DNA from: Gammaproteobacteria bacterium
GTDB lineage: Bacteria; Pseudomonadota; Gammaproteobacteria; Steroidobacterales; SZUA-146
DNA: 13,934 nucleotides
NCBI GenBank assembly: GCA_013002925.1
Contig: JABDLQ010000169.1
Coordinates: 1-13,934 of the forward strand
Reading direction: 5' to 3'
Shown here: in pieces, positions 1-6,830 of the stretch
Numbering within the stretch: position 1 is the stretch's first letter
Layout: each line of letters starts with the position of its first letter
Translations under genes and position numbers: made by a program
Notes under the pieces: model-generated
Seen by the model: the letters and a program-made list of their open reading frames with translations, nothing else
The model's database searches: none
What the model was told of the DNA's origin: nothing

Positions 1-631
1 TTTCAAACCCCTGGACGACCAGTTCAGTTGCCCCACCGCATAACACGGCCTGTTCACCGAACAGGTCTGTTTCCGTTTCCTCGGCAAATGTCGTCTCAAG
101 CACCCCGCCGCGGCTACCGCCCAGGCCATGGGCGTAGGCCAGCGCCCGTGCCAAAGCATGATCAGTCGCGTCCTGATGTACCGCGACCAGACACGGCACA
201 CCCCTGCCCTGTTCAAACTGCCGGCGCACCAGCCGACCCGGCCCCTTCGGTGCGATCAGCACCACGTCAAAGCCATCAGCCGGAACGATTTGTTTGAAAT
301 GCACGTTAAAACCGTGTGCAAACAACAACGTGGCGTCCTTGTTCATCACTGGAGCAATGGCTGCATAGACTGCAGGTTGTACCGTGTCAGGTACGAGCAT
401 CGCTACCAGTCCGGCACCTTTGGCAGCCGCTACAGGTTCCGCCACTTTGAGCCCGTCTTTTTTGGCCTGCTCCCAGCCAGCTCCGTTTTCGCGCACGCCA
501 ACTACCACATCATAATCGCTGTCGTGCAAATTGAGCGCGTGCGCCCGGCCCTGGCTTCCGTAGCCTACGATGGCAATTTTTTCATTCGTCAACAGGGTTC
601 TGTCAACATCCTGCTCAGTATAAATCCGCAC
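1..631 (-). CDS. ilvC: Ketol-acid reductoisomerase, partial (C-terminus beyond left edge)
   Basis: IlvC is the NAD(P)H- and Mg-dependent cytoplasmic enzyme that isomerises and reduces acetohydroxy acids in valine and isoleucine synthesis. The 210 visible residues hold the Rossmann motif GYGSQG (23-28), HGFN with the catalytic His (106-109), APKGPG with Lys129, and the start of the knotted domain with the metal-binding pattern D189-x3-E193 (DLFGE). About 120-130 C-terminal residues of a usual 330-340 residue protein are missing because the gene runs off the window. The GTG start at 631 is supported by AGGAGC (637-642) five bases upstream and by the N-terminus VRIYTEQDVD, which matches the usual family start. 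It lies 31 bases after the acetolactate synthase large subunit on the same strand, so co-transcription is likely. The cofactor loop after Arg47 reads ENGAGW, lacking the serines usual in NADPH-specific members. Confidence 0.96.
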   Translation of the reverse strand, partial: MRIYTEQDVDRTLLTNEKIAIVGYGSQGRAHALNLHDSDYDVVVGVRENGAGWEQAKKDGLKVAEPVAAAKGAGLVAMLVPDTVQPAVYAAIAPVMNKDATLLFAHGFNVHFKQIVPADGFDVVLIAPKGPGRLVRRQFEQGRGVPCLVAVHQDATDHALARALAYAHGLGGSRGGVLETTFAEETETDLFGEQAVLCGGATELVVQGFE

Positions 632-636
632 GTCTT

Positions 637-642
637 GCTCCT
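637..642 (-). promoter_or_regulatory. Ribosome binding site of ilvC
   Basis: AGGAGC on the minus strand, five bases before the GTG at 631. It decides the non-ATG start of ilvC and is one of the clearer Shine-Dalgarno sequences in a window where many genes have weak ones. Confidence 0.75.
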
Positions 643-644
643 GT

Positions 645-660
645 AATTAATCGATTAATT
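645..660. repeat. Perfect 16-base palindrome between the large-subunit gene and ilvC
   Basis: AATTAATCGATTAATT equals its own reverse complement and fills half of the 31-base gap between the acetolactate synthase large subunit gene and ilvC. It is AT-rich and lies just upstream of the ilvC ribosome binding site. It could be a protein binding site or a processing or attenuation element, but an AT-rich spacer that is palindromic by chance cannot be excluded. Confidence 0.6.
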
Positions 661-662
661 GG

Positions 663-2537
663 TTAAAACATCTCGGTCGTGTCGGGTCCCAGATCATCCG
701 CTTCCACATCGGGTTCAGTGCGGCAATTTATCCATGGCCCGGTAATCATTTGTTGATAGGCCTGACCCGGGCCCACCATCGGATACACCTCGGCATTGCG
801 ATCAATAATGACTTCCAAAAAAGCGGGGCCCGGAAAATTGATAAATTCCTGCACAACGCGCGGCACATCCTCTTTGCGCTCCAGTCTTTGCGCAAACTCA
901 AAACCGTCCGCCTCAGCCGCTTTGACAAAATTCTTCTTGTGCAGGGATTTGTCGCTGGCTGACATCCGTCCCTTAAAAAACAGCCGCTGCCACTGTTGCA
1001 CCATGCCATCGCCGAAATTGTTCATGACGACAATTTTTACGGGCAGATCATAGGTTGTTACGGTTTCCAACTCGCCAAAATTCATGCGCATGCTGCCATC
1101 GCCATCAATGTCGATCACGATGCGATCGGGTTGCGCAAACTGCGCACCTATCGCCGCTGGCAGTCCAAAGCCCATCGTGCCCATGCTGCCTGATGTCAAC
1201 CATTGGCGCGGCTGGGCAAAATCAAAATACTGCGCTGCCCACATCTGGTGCTGACCAACACCCGTAGAGATGATGGCATTGCCTTTGGTCAGGCGATTGA
1301 TTTCCTCGATGACGTAGTATGGCTGGATTGCGGCACTCGCACGATCATAATTTAATGCATACTCCGATTTGAGCGCCTGAACATGTTCTCCCCAATCACT
1401 AAAATCCCATGTTTTCTTTAACTGTCTGGCAACGACGAGGATAGCGGCAAGGCTTTCCTGCAGTGAGCCAACATGATGCCAATCGGCATTTTTTACTTTG
1501 CTGATTTCTGTTGCATCAATATCAAAATGGGCGACGTGTTTTGCCGCTTTGGCAAACTCGTCGGGTACACCGGCGACACGATCGTCAAAACGTGCACCCA
1601 GTGCAATCAGAAAATCGCAATCATCGACCGCATAATTGGCGTAAGCAGTGCCGTGCATACCCAGCATATGCAAAGACAGCGGGTGTTGGGTATCAGCCGC
1701 ACCTATTCCCATGAGCGTGGTGACCACAGGAATACCGAAAAAATCAGCAAACTCTCGTAACTCTTCGGCTGCGTTACCATTGATAACCCCTCCGCCGGCA
1801 TATATCAGCGGCCGTTCGGACTGTGTCAACAACTCCATGAAGGACTCAATCTGTGGTCGCAGCAGGCGATTGCGACGCAGTTTGGCCATGCGCTGCCGAT
1901 ACCCGGGAATGGGCAAATAGCCGGAGCCTTTAAAGCCTCCCACCCAGTTTTGTACATCCTTGGGAATATCAACAACGACCGGCCCGGGACGCCCGGTGCG
2001 AGCGATTTCAAATGCGGTTCGCACCGTCGCTTCCAGATCCGCCGGATCGGTCACCAGAAAAACGTGCTTACAGGCCGGGCCCATAATGCTGCTGATGGGT
2101 GCTTCCTGAAACGCATCGGTCCCGATTGCAGACGTGGGTACCTGGCCGCAGATCACCACAATTGGGGTCGAATCTGCCATGCAGTCACGCACCGGTGTCA
2201 CCGTGTTGGTCGCACCGGGTCCGGAGGTAACCATTGCGACACCGACTTTCCCGCTGGCCCGCGCATAGCCTGATGCCATAAATGCGGCGCCCTGCTCATT
2301 GGCCGGGACGATAAGATTCAATGCCGGGTCTGTATCCGTGCCGTGTTGATCATTGAAACGAAAGACAGCATCGAAGGCCGGCAAGATGGCACCACCGCTG
2401 TAGCCAAAAATGGTATCCACACCTTCATCCGCCAGAATCTGGACGAGCGTTTCCGCGCCGGACAGCAGCTTGCCTGCCAGAGGATGTTGCGAATCTGATT
2501 GTGGTTGATGACTTTCGAGCATGGGAATGTCTTGCAC
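663..2537 (-). CDS. ilvI: Acetolactate synthase, large (catalytic) subunit
   Basis: This ThDP-, FAD- and Mg-dependent enzyme condenses pyruvate with pyruvate or 2-oxobutyrate, the first common step of valine, leucine and isoleucine synthesis. The 624 residues show the N-terminal Pyr domain with catalytic Glu81 (PANEQGAAF), SGPGATN (105-111) and GTDAFQE (139-145). A central FAD-binding domain follows, then the C-terminal PP domain with the ThDP/Mg motif GDGS (479-482) to NN (506-507). Trp516 of MVQQWQ, a site of herbicide resistance in plant enzymes, is present. GYSGG (45-49) replaces the usual GYPGG, and the segment after NN reads FGDGMVQQWQ. The protein therefore looks unlike enterobacterial IlvI, IlvB or IlvG, and the symbol is by role only. 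The start is GTG at 2537, with an in-frame TAG seven codons upstream; ATG at 2522 (619 aa) is equally possible, since neither has a good ribosome binding site. ilvC follows on the same strand, while the small subunit is divergent. Confidence 0.95.
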   Translation of the reverse strand: MQDIPMLESHQPQSDSQHPLAGKLLSGAETLVQILADEGVDTIFGYSGGAILPAFDAVFRFNDQHGTDTDPALNLIVPANEQGAAFMASGYARASGKVGVAMVTSGPGATNTVTPVRDCMADSTPIVVICGQVPTSAIGTDAFQEAPISSIMGPACKHVFLVTDPADLEATVRTAFEIARTGRPGPVVVDIPKDVQNWVGGFKGSGYLPIPGYRQRMAKLRRNRLLRPQIESFMELLTQSERPLIYAGGGVINGNAAEELREFADFFGIPVVTTLMGIGAADTQHPLSLHMLGMHGTAYANYAVDDCDFLIALGARFDDRVAGVPDEFAKAAKHVAHFDIDATEISKVKNADWHHVGSLQESLAAILVVARQLKKTWDFSDWGEHVQALKSEYALNYDRASAAIQPYYVIEEINRLTKGNAIISTGVGQHQMWAAQYFDFAQPRQWLTSGSMGTMGFGLPAAIGAQFAQPDRIVIDIDGDGSMRMNFGELETVTTYDLPVKIVVMNNFGDGMVQQWQRLFFKGRMSASDKSLHKKNFVKAAEADGFEFAQRLERKEDVPRVVQEFINFPGPAFLEVIIDRNAEVYPMVGPGQAYQQMITGPWINCRTEPDVEADDLGPDTTEMF

Positions 2538-2632
2538 ACCGTCTTGCCGTCGACTAATCTACGGCGATGCGATGCAACATCACCATAACCGCGGAATTTG
2601 CCAGACTTGACTACACTTTCCAATAGTTTCCT
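2538..2632. promoter_or_regulatory. 95-base divergent control region between large and small acetolactate synthase subunit genes
   Basis: Both promoters for the divergent ilv units must lie here or inside the opposing coding sequences. No clean -35/-10 pair stands out. On the plus strand TACACT (2612-2617) could be a -10 element giving a very short ilvH leader. On the minus strand I see no convincing hexamers. There is no room for a branched-chain leader peptide with an attenuator of the enterobacterial type. The position is inferred from gene layout rather than from motifs. Confidence 0.5.
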
Positions 2633-3127
2633 GTGAAACACACGATTTCCATCTTACTACAGAACGAAGCCGGAGCTCTGCTACGGGTTGCGGGCCTGTT
2701 TTCTTCACGCGGCTACAACATCGATTCACTGCACGTTGCACCCACCCAGGACACGTCTGTATCGCGCCTGACCGTGGTGACACGCGGTTCCGATGAGGTG
2801 ATTCAGCAAATCTGCAATCAGCTGCTGAAGCTGGTAAACGTGATAGATCTCATGGATATGACTGACGATATGCATTTTCAGCGCGAGTTGATGCTGGTCA
2901 AAATTCATCTGAACAAAGGGGTGCAAAATTCAATTCAGCAATATGCCGGTGAACTGAACGCCAACATCCTCGATCAGGAACGTGATTCCTTTGTGATGGA
3001 AATTACCGCGTCTTACCGGCACATGGGCACCATTCTTGAAAGACTGCGCACCTTTGGTGAAATACTGACCGTCGTGCGCAGCGGCACCCTCGCCATGCGC
3101 CACGGTGTGGGAAATTTTGATCACTGA
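2633..3127 (+). CDS. ilvH: Acetolactate synthase, small (regulatory) subunit
   Basis: IlvH is the valine-binding regulatory subunit that activates the large subunit and makes it sensitive to feedback inhibition. The 164 residues match the usual length (about 163). The N-terminal ACT domain (1 to about 75) starts KHTISILLQNEAGALLRVAG and continues FSSRGYNIDSLHVAPT; the conserved NEAGAL loop forms the amino acid effector site in the family. The C-terminal domain (about 80-160) contains REL.LVK and the closing SGTLAMRHG. The start is GTG at 2633, the only one that gives the full conserved N-terminus; no Shine-Dalgarno sequence is visible. It heads a rightward pair with ilvA, 33 bases apart. Its partner subunit is divergent, 95 bases away, instead of immediately upstream as in ilvIH or ilvBN operons. 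Confidence 0.96.
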   Translation: MKHTISILLQNEAGALLRVAGLFSSRGYNIDSLHVAPTQDTSVSRLTVVTRGSDEVIQQICNQLLKLVNVIDLMDMTDDMHFQRELMLVKIHLNKGVQNSIQQYAGELNANILDQERDSFVMEITASYRHMGTILERLRTFGEILTVVRSGTLAMRHGVGNFDH

Positions 3128-3160
3128 ATGCCGTTGTCATAACGCCTGAACCCAGCACAG

Positions 3161-4678
3161 ATGAGCGCCGGAATTAATCAGCACATCGATAATGCGCGTG
3201 TCTACGAACTGGCACAGCGTACGCCTCTTGAGCACGCGCGCATTCTGAGCGCGCAGCTGCACAATGATATCTATCTCAAGCGTGAAGATCTGCAATCGAT
3301 ATTTTCGTTCAAAATCCGTGGCGCTTACAACAAGATTGCGCATTTGGTGGCCACTGAGAACCCGGCTGGAGTGGTCTGCGCGTCAGCAGGTAACCACGCG
3401 CAGGGCGTCTCTTTAGCGGCAAAAAAACTTGATATACACGCCATTATCGTGATGCCGATTACAACACCGGCCATAAAAATCGAAGCCGTCAGAGCGCTTG
3501 ACGGTGAGGTCATCATTCACGGTGATACCTTTGACGATGCCAGCGATTTTGCAAAAGAGCTGGCACAACAAAAACATTATGCCTTTATCCATCCTTTTGA
3601 TGACCCCCTGGTTATCGCTGGACAAGGCACGGTTGCCCGAGAAATTCTTGCCCAATCTGCAACACCGGTCGATATTATCTTTGTGCCGGTCGGAGGTGGT
3701 GGCCTGGCCGCTGGTATGGCGGCCTGCATCAAGCACCACTCGCCAACAACGCGCGTTATTGGCGTCGAACCCGAAGACGCGGCCAGTATGAGCCTGGCAT
3801 TACAAACCGGGGCGCCGGCAACTTTGGACCGGGTTGGCGCGTTTGCTGACGGAGTCGCCGTCAAACGCGTGGGTGACCACACCTTTGCACTGTGCCAGCA
3901 ATATCTCGATGACGTGATCTGCGTTTCCACGGATGAAATGTGTGCGGCGATCAAGGATGTCTTCCTCGAAACCCGGGTGATTGCCGAGCCGGCAGGTGCG
4001 ATCAGCATTGCCGGGCTGCGCAAATACGTGGAAGAGCACAAGCTTACCGATCAGCACCTGGTTGCTATCAACAGTGGCGCCAATATGAATTTCGACCGTC
4101 TGCTGCATGTCACCGAACGGGCAAACATCGGGGCACACGAGGAAGCCCTGCTGGCTGTCGAAATACCCGAACAAACGGGTAGCTTTCTGGCTTTTTGCAA
4201 GGCAATCGGCAGACGCCCCGTGACTGAATTTAATTACCGGTATGACCATACCAAAAACGCGCATATTTTCGTCGGTATCAAGATCAGCCATGGCACACGC
4301 GAAACTCTGGAAATAATCGAGACACTGCGCGCAGCCTCCTACAAGGTCGTCGATCTCACTCACAACACAGTGGCCAAACTCCATTTACGCCATTTGGCAG
4401 GAGGCTCTGTCGCTGGCCTTGAGAATGAGCGACTCTATCGTTTTCAGTTCCCGGAACGTCCCGGTGCCCTCCTCGACTTTCTGGCTGCAGTCGGCATCAC
4501 CTGGAACATCAGCCTGTTCCATTACCGTAATCACGGCTCGGATTTTGGCCGTGTGTTATGCGGTATCCAGGTTCCGGACGCAGAATTTACCGAGTTCCAG
4601 TCGCACATCGATGAGCTTGGCTACGCCTGGTGGGATGAATCAGACAATCCCGTCTACAGGTTATTTCTCGAACATTAG
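3161..4678 (+). CDS. ilvA: Biosynthetic threonine ammonia-lyase (threonine deaminase)
   Basis: IlvA is the PLP enzyme that converts threonine to 2-oxobutyrate and ammonia, the committed step to isoleucine. The 505 residues are close to E. coli IlvA (514). The catalytic domain (1 to about 320) carries the PLP lysine Lys51 in SFKIRGAYN, the substrate loop SAGNHAQG (75-82) and the phosphate-binding glycine loop GGGG (178-181). Two ACT-like regulatory repeats follow (about 330-400 and 425-500), the second opening with FQFPERPGALLDFL. This two-domain tail is the form of the isoleucine-inhibited biosynthetic enzyme, not the short catabolic TdcB. ATG at 3161 is chosen because it places the conserved N-terminus correctly; the ribosome binding site is weak. 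It lies 33 bases after ilvH with no terminator between them, so the two are probably one transcript, ending at the hairpin 4805-4835. Confidence 0.97.
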   Translation: MSAGINQHIDNARVYELAQRTPLEHARILSAQLHNDIYLKREDLQSIFSFKIRGAYNKIAHLVATENPAGVVCASAGNHAQGVSLAAKKLDIHAIIVMPITTPAIKIEAVRALDGEVIIHGDTFDDASDFAKELAQQKHYAFIHPFDDPLVIAGQGTVAREILAQSATPVDIIFVPVGGGGLAAGMAACIKHHSPTTRVIGVEPEDAASMSLALQTGAPATLDRVGAFADGVAVKRVGDHTFALCQQYLDDVICVSTDEMCAAIKDVFLETRVIAEPAGAISIAGLRKYVEEHKLTDQHLVAINSGANMNFDRLLHVTERANIGAHEEALLAVEIPEQTGSFLAFCKAIGRRPVTEFNYRYDHTKNAHIFVGIKISHGTRETLEIIETLRAASYKVVDLTHNTVAKLHLRHLAGGSVAGLENERLYRFQFPERPGALLDFLAAVGITWNISLFHYRNHGSDFGRVLCGIQVPDAEFTEFQSHIDELGYAWWDESDNPVYRLFLEH

Positions 4679-4804
4679 CGGGTGCACGGGTGGCGCGGTT
4701 TGTCATTCGCAAGAAACATGACCCCCAGTGCGCCACGAATACCAGGGCGCTCCTGCAAAGAACACTACGCGGATTCGGAGGGTTCCTGTTGCTGTACAAA
4801 TTGG

Positions 4805-4835
4805 CAGGGCCCGGTCCTGCAAGGATCGGGCCCTG
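4805..4835. terminator. Strong hairpin between converging ilvA and tRNA-Thr, likely bidirectional terminator
   Basis: The arms CAGGGCCCGGTCCT and AGGATCGGGCCCTG pair over 14 positions, with one G-T mismatch that is G-U in the plus-strand RNA, around a 3-base loop. The stem is very GC-rich. Both flanks have only short T runs (TTAATTT on the plus side, CCAATTT on the minus side), so intrinsic termination may be moderate. It sits 126 bases after the ilvA stop and 6 bases from the tRNA 3' end, as expected for an element shared by converging genes. Confidence 0.8.
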
Positions 4836-4841
4836 TTAATT

Positions 4842-4917
<76 letters not shown>

Positions 4918-4971
4918 ACAGATCTGTGAAAGGATGGCAATACGCCGGACGCAAACACCCCCCGGCGCGGC

Positions 4972-5000
4972 AGTATAAGTAATGCCGCGGTAGGCCGCAA
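4972..5000 (-). promoter_or_regulatory. Sigma-70 promoter candidate for tRNA-Thr
   Basis: On the minus strand, TTGCGG (4995-5000) and TATACT (4972-4977) are separated by exactly 17 bases. A GC-rich discriminator (GCCGCGCC) follows, as is common for stable RNA promoters under stringent control. The predicted start is near 4965, giving a 5' leader of roughly 48 bases to be trimmed by RNase P. The promoter lies between the regulator stop (5026) and the tRNA, so the tRNA need not rely on read-through. Confidence 0.65.
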
Positions 5001-5025
5001 ATCAGCGCGTCGCCAACTGCGGGGG

Positions 5026-5436
5026 TCAGATATCCTGTTTGTTGCGGACGTGAATCACCACTTCGATATCTTGCAGTTCAGTACCGGGTGGAATTTCCGG
5101 CATTTGCTGGATTACCAGGCTCGCCGGATCAATATCGGTAATTTCATGCGTATCTTCATTATAAAAATGATGGTGATAGGTGATAACAGAATCGTAAAAA
5201 GTGCGCTCGGGATTAACATGAACCGCCTTGGCAATTCCTTTGGCTACGAAGCGATTCAAAGTGTTGTACACCGTCGCTTTTGACACCGATTTCCCGTGCT
5301 GCTTGATTTCATCGATAATTTGCTCTGCAGAAACGTGCTGAGCTCGCGAAAACAGTACCTCGCCAACTTCAACCCGTTGAGGAGTTATCGTGATTCCGTT
5401 TCTTCCCAAAACTCTAACTACTTCTTCACGTTGCAT
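5026..5436 (-). CDS. Fur-superfamily transcriptional regulator, Irr-like
   Basis: The 136 residues form a winged-helix DNA-binding domain: TPQRVEVGEVLF (19-30), SAEQIIDEI (37-45) and recognition helix SKATVYNTLNRFV (52-64). A short dimerisation domain with the histidine cluster ITYHHHFYNEDTHEITDID (86-103) follows. The tail MPEIPPGTELQDIEVVIHVR resembles the end of alphaproteobacterial Irr, a haem-responsive iron regulator. There are no cysteines, so the CxxC zinc sites of Fur, Zur and PerR are absent. ATG at 5436 is chosen because GGGAGG (5445-5450) lies eight bases upstream; an in-frame extension to 5505 adds 23 unlikely residues. It stands alone, with the tRNA downstream and a long non-coding region upstream. 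A role in iron, haem or peroxide control is inferred from the family; no target site was found. A PerR-like or divergent Fur function is the alternative. Confidence 0.87.
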   Translation of the reverse strand: MQREEVVRVLGRNGITITPQRVEVGEVLFSRAQHVSAEQIIDEIKQHGKSVSKATVYNTLNRFVAKGIAKAVHVNPERTFYDSVITYHHHFYNEDTHEITDIDPASLVIQQMPEIPPGTELQDIEVVIHVRNKQDI

Positions 5437-6038
5437 TGCTCTTGCCTCCCATACTCTCGCCTGCAACAGCATATCAAAAATTGCTGGTAGCGGGGCCCGG
5501 CACATCGTTCTCAGGCTTGTCAGCCGGTGCTGTCCTGCATCATCTGCTCAGCCGGCATGCAAGCCGGATCCGGCGGCAGCTTCACACCCGTATGGCAGCG
5601 CGCCGTATTCCGGTGCAAAGCACTGATGGCTGGGTAACCACCGAAAAGCAGCGCATGCCCCGGTACCCTCAGACGCAACCATGCACAATGCGCCTCCATT
5701 TGCAGCCACCCTGTTCCAGCATCAACATCCGTGACGTTTTTCACAGCACTTTCAATGAATTAGTAATAACACTTAAATAAAAACCAACATCATCAACTAG
5801 ACTACCAACTCACTTCACGCCACCTGTGCGCCGCTTCGAGTCCAGCCCTGTGGCGACCACACTCTATTACTCCGGGCCAGTTGGTGCGCGCTACCCAATC
5901 ATCTGACTGTGCAGCTGCTGCACACTTTGCAAATCAGGGCCCGCACCTGCTGCCCGCGGCTTGCGGCACCGGCAAAACCTACGATCGCGCCAGCCCCGAT
6001 TTCTCCAGATACGGTTTTTTTCTGCGCAATCTTTCGAC

Positions 6039-6057
6039 CGTCAAATTCATTTTGACG
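6039..6057. repeat. 19-base inverted repeat CGTCAAA-N5-TTTGACG
   Basis: Two perfect 7-base arms surround TTCAT. Its size and symmetry fit a dimeric regulator operator, and it lies about 60 bases upstream of the TATAAT that probably serves fimT. No T tract follows, so a terminator is unlikely. The binding protein is unknown. Confidence 0.5.
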
Positions 6058-6114
6058 CCTGCCATACCGATTCGACTGTGCACACCGCGACGCACAATAT
6101 TGTTGGCCGCTGAC

Positions 6115-6120
6115 TATAAT
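6115..6120 (+). promoter_or_regulatory. Candidate -10 element for fimT
   Basis: A perfect TATAAT lies 116 bases upstream of the fimT start. At usual spacing there is only a poor -35 (CGCACA at 6091-6096, 18-base spacer). The promoter, if real, may need an activator. The 19-base dyad upstream is a candidate operator. Confidence 0.45.
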
Positions 6121-6236
6121 TGCATCACAGCAGCTTGTTGCGTCGGGCGTAATTGCTCTGATTGCCTGGTTTTGCGGCTGTTAAGCGAGTGCTCCGGTGC
6201 ACTAGGCTGCCACCTTTTGCTTACAAGGAAGGTCGG

Positions 6237-6776
6237 ATGCCGGGTGCCAGGGGGCTTAGCTTTGTAGAATTACTGGTCACACTGGTGATAGCAACTATTG
6301 TGGGTGGCTATGCGCTGGGAATTTTTACCACTTTAGTGGCGGGCAACCGACAAACCGGCACTATCAACAACGTGGTCACAAGCCTGTTGATGGCGCGCTC
6401 ACACGCCATTACCCATCATGAGTATGTGCTGGTGTGTCCCAGTTCTGACGGGGTCCGGTGTGACAACACCCGAGAGTGGCATCACGGCTGGCTGGTCCGG
6501 GCCGCACCCACTGCAGCCGATGTGCTGGACAATGCAGCTTTACACACTGCCCTGCGCACTCATCAGGCCGCACCGTCCCTCACCATGCTCGCCAACCGTG
6601 ATTATTTCCTGTTTCGACCCTTCGCGCGGCGGGCTACCAACGGTACCCTGGTGTTCTGCCCGGACCTTGCTTCCGTACCCGGAAAAGCGATTATTATCAG
6701 CTATACCGGGCGACCACGCGTAGCGCGACATCTGAGTGACGGTCGCCCGGTGCCCTGTGCAATGGATTCGGGATGA
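6237..6776 (+). CDS. fimT: Type IV pilus minor pilin, GspH/FimT family (FimT-like)
   Basis: This is a prepilin-like protein of 179 residues, expected in the inner membrane until it joins the pilus or its tip complex. The six-residue leader MPGARG is followed by LSFVELLVTLVIATIVGG, with the cleavage Gly and Glu at mature position 5, so the prepilin peptidase should process it. The GspH/FimT globular domain shows CPSSDGVRC (Cys67, Cys75), W-x-x-GWLV and a closing YTGRPR. ATG at 6237 is chosen over an upstream in-frame ATG at 6162 because AAGGAAGG lies just before it and it gives a canonical short leader. It is first in the fimT-to-pilE cluster but is separated from fimU by a 111-base promoter region, so it may be a separate transcript. 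A type II secretion GspH is unlikely given the neighbours. Confidence 0.85.
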   Translation: MPGARGLSFVELLVTLVIATIVGGYALGIFTTLVAGNRQTGTINNVVTSLLMARSHAITHHEYVLVCPSSDGVRCDNTREWHHGWLVRAAPTAADVLDNAALHTALRTHQAAPSLTMLANRDYFLFRPFARRATNGTLVFCPDLASVPGKAIIISYTGRPRVARHLSDGRPVPCAMDSG

Positions 6777-6814
6777 GCTGCAAATTATGTAATACCGCTT
6801 GTCCGTTAAGCTCG

Positions 6815-6824
6815 ACCGTTCGTC
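6815..6824 (+). promoter_or_regulatory. AlgR-type binding box upstream of fimU
   Basis: ACCGTTCGTC is identical to the core box bound by the response regulator AlgR in Pseudomonas aeruginosa, where AlgR activates the fimU-pilVWXY1Y2E operon. A partial copy, GTCCGTTAAG (6801-6810), lies 13 bases upstream. The match of both motif and target operon makes the call stronger than a 10-base match alone. Whether this organism has an AlgR homologue cannot be seen here. Confidence 0.65.
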
Positions 6825-6830
6825 GGAAAG

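Larger units (their letters stand above)
5437..6236. other. 800-base divergent intergenic region without a convincing gene
   Basis: The region separates the leftward regulator from rightward fimT. The open frames on either strand are short, lack ribosome binding sites and give no recognisable protein; the longest ones overlap known genes or look like random translation. It contains an AT-rich patch (about 5745-5810), small dyads at 5849-5861 (TGTGG-N3-CCACA) and 5908-5924 (TGTGCAG-N3-CTGCACA), a 19-base dyad at 6039-6057 and a TATAAT at 6115-6120. An unrecognised small RNA or a decayed gene is possible. Confidence 0.5.

Noticed and set aside
128..646. 172-residue open frame on the plus strand opposite ilvC
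   Set aside because: It is the antisense shadow of a well-conserved ilvC coding sequence.
2538..2632. Branched-chain leader peptide and attenuator before the ilv genes
   Set aside because: The gap is only 95 bases, with no run of Leu, Val or Ile codons and no terminator/antiterminator hairpins.
4679..4841. Functional link between ilvA (threonine use) and the adjacent tRNA-Thr gene
   Set aside because: The genes converge and are separated by a strong hairpin; adjacency alone does not support coupled regulation.
5520..5744. 74-residue open frame on the minus strand upstream of the Irr-like regulator
   Set aside because: It has a GTG start with no clear ribosome binding site and a composition that looks like random translation. 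No domain or signal is recognisable, so it is kept inside the intergenic entry.
5881..6267. 128-residue open frame on the plus strand before fimT
   Set aside because: It overlaps the fimT start in another frame, crosses the likely fimT promoter, and shows no recognisable motif or ribosome binding site.
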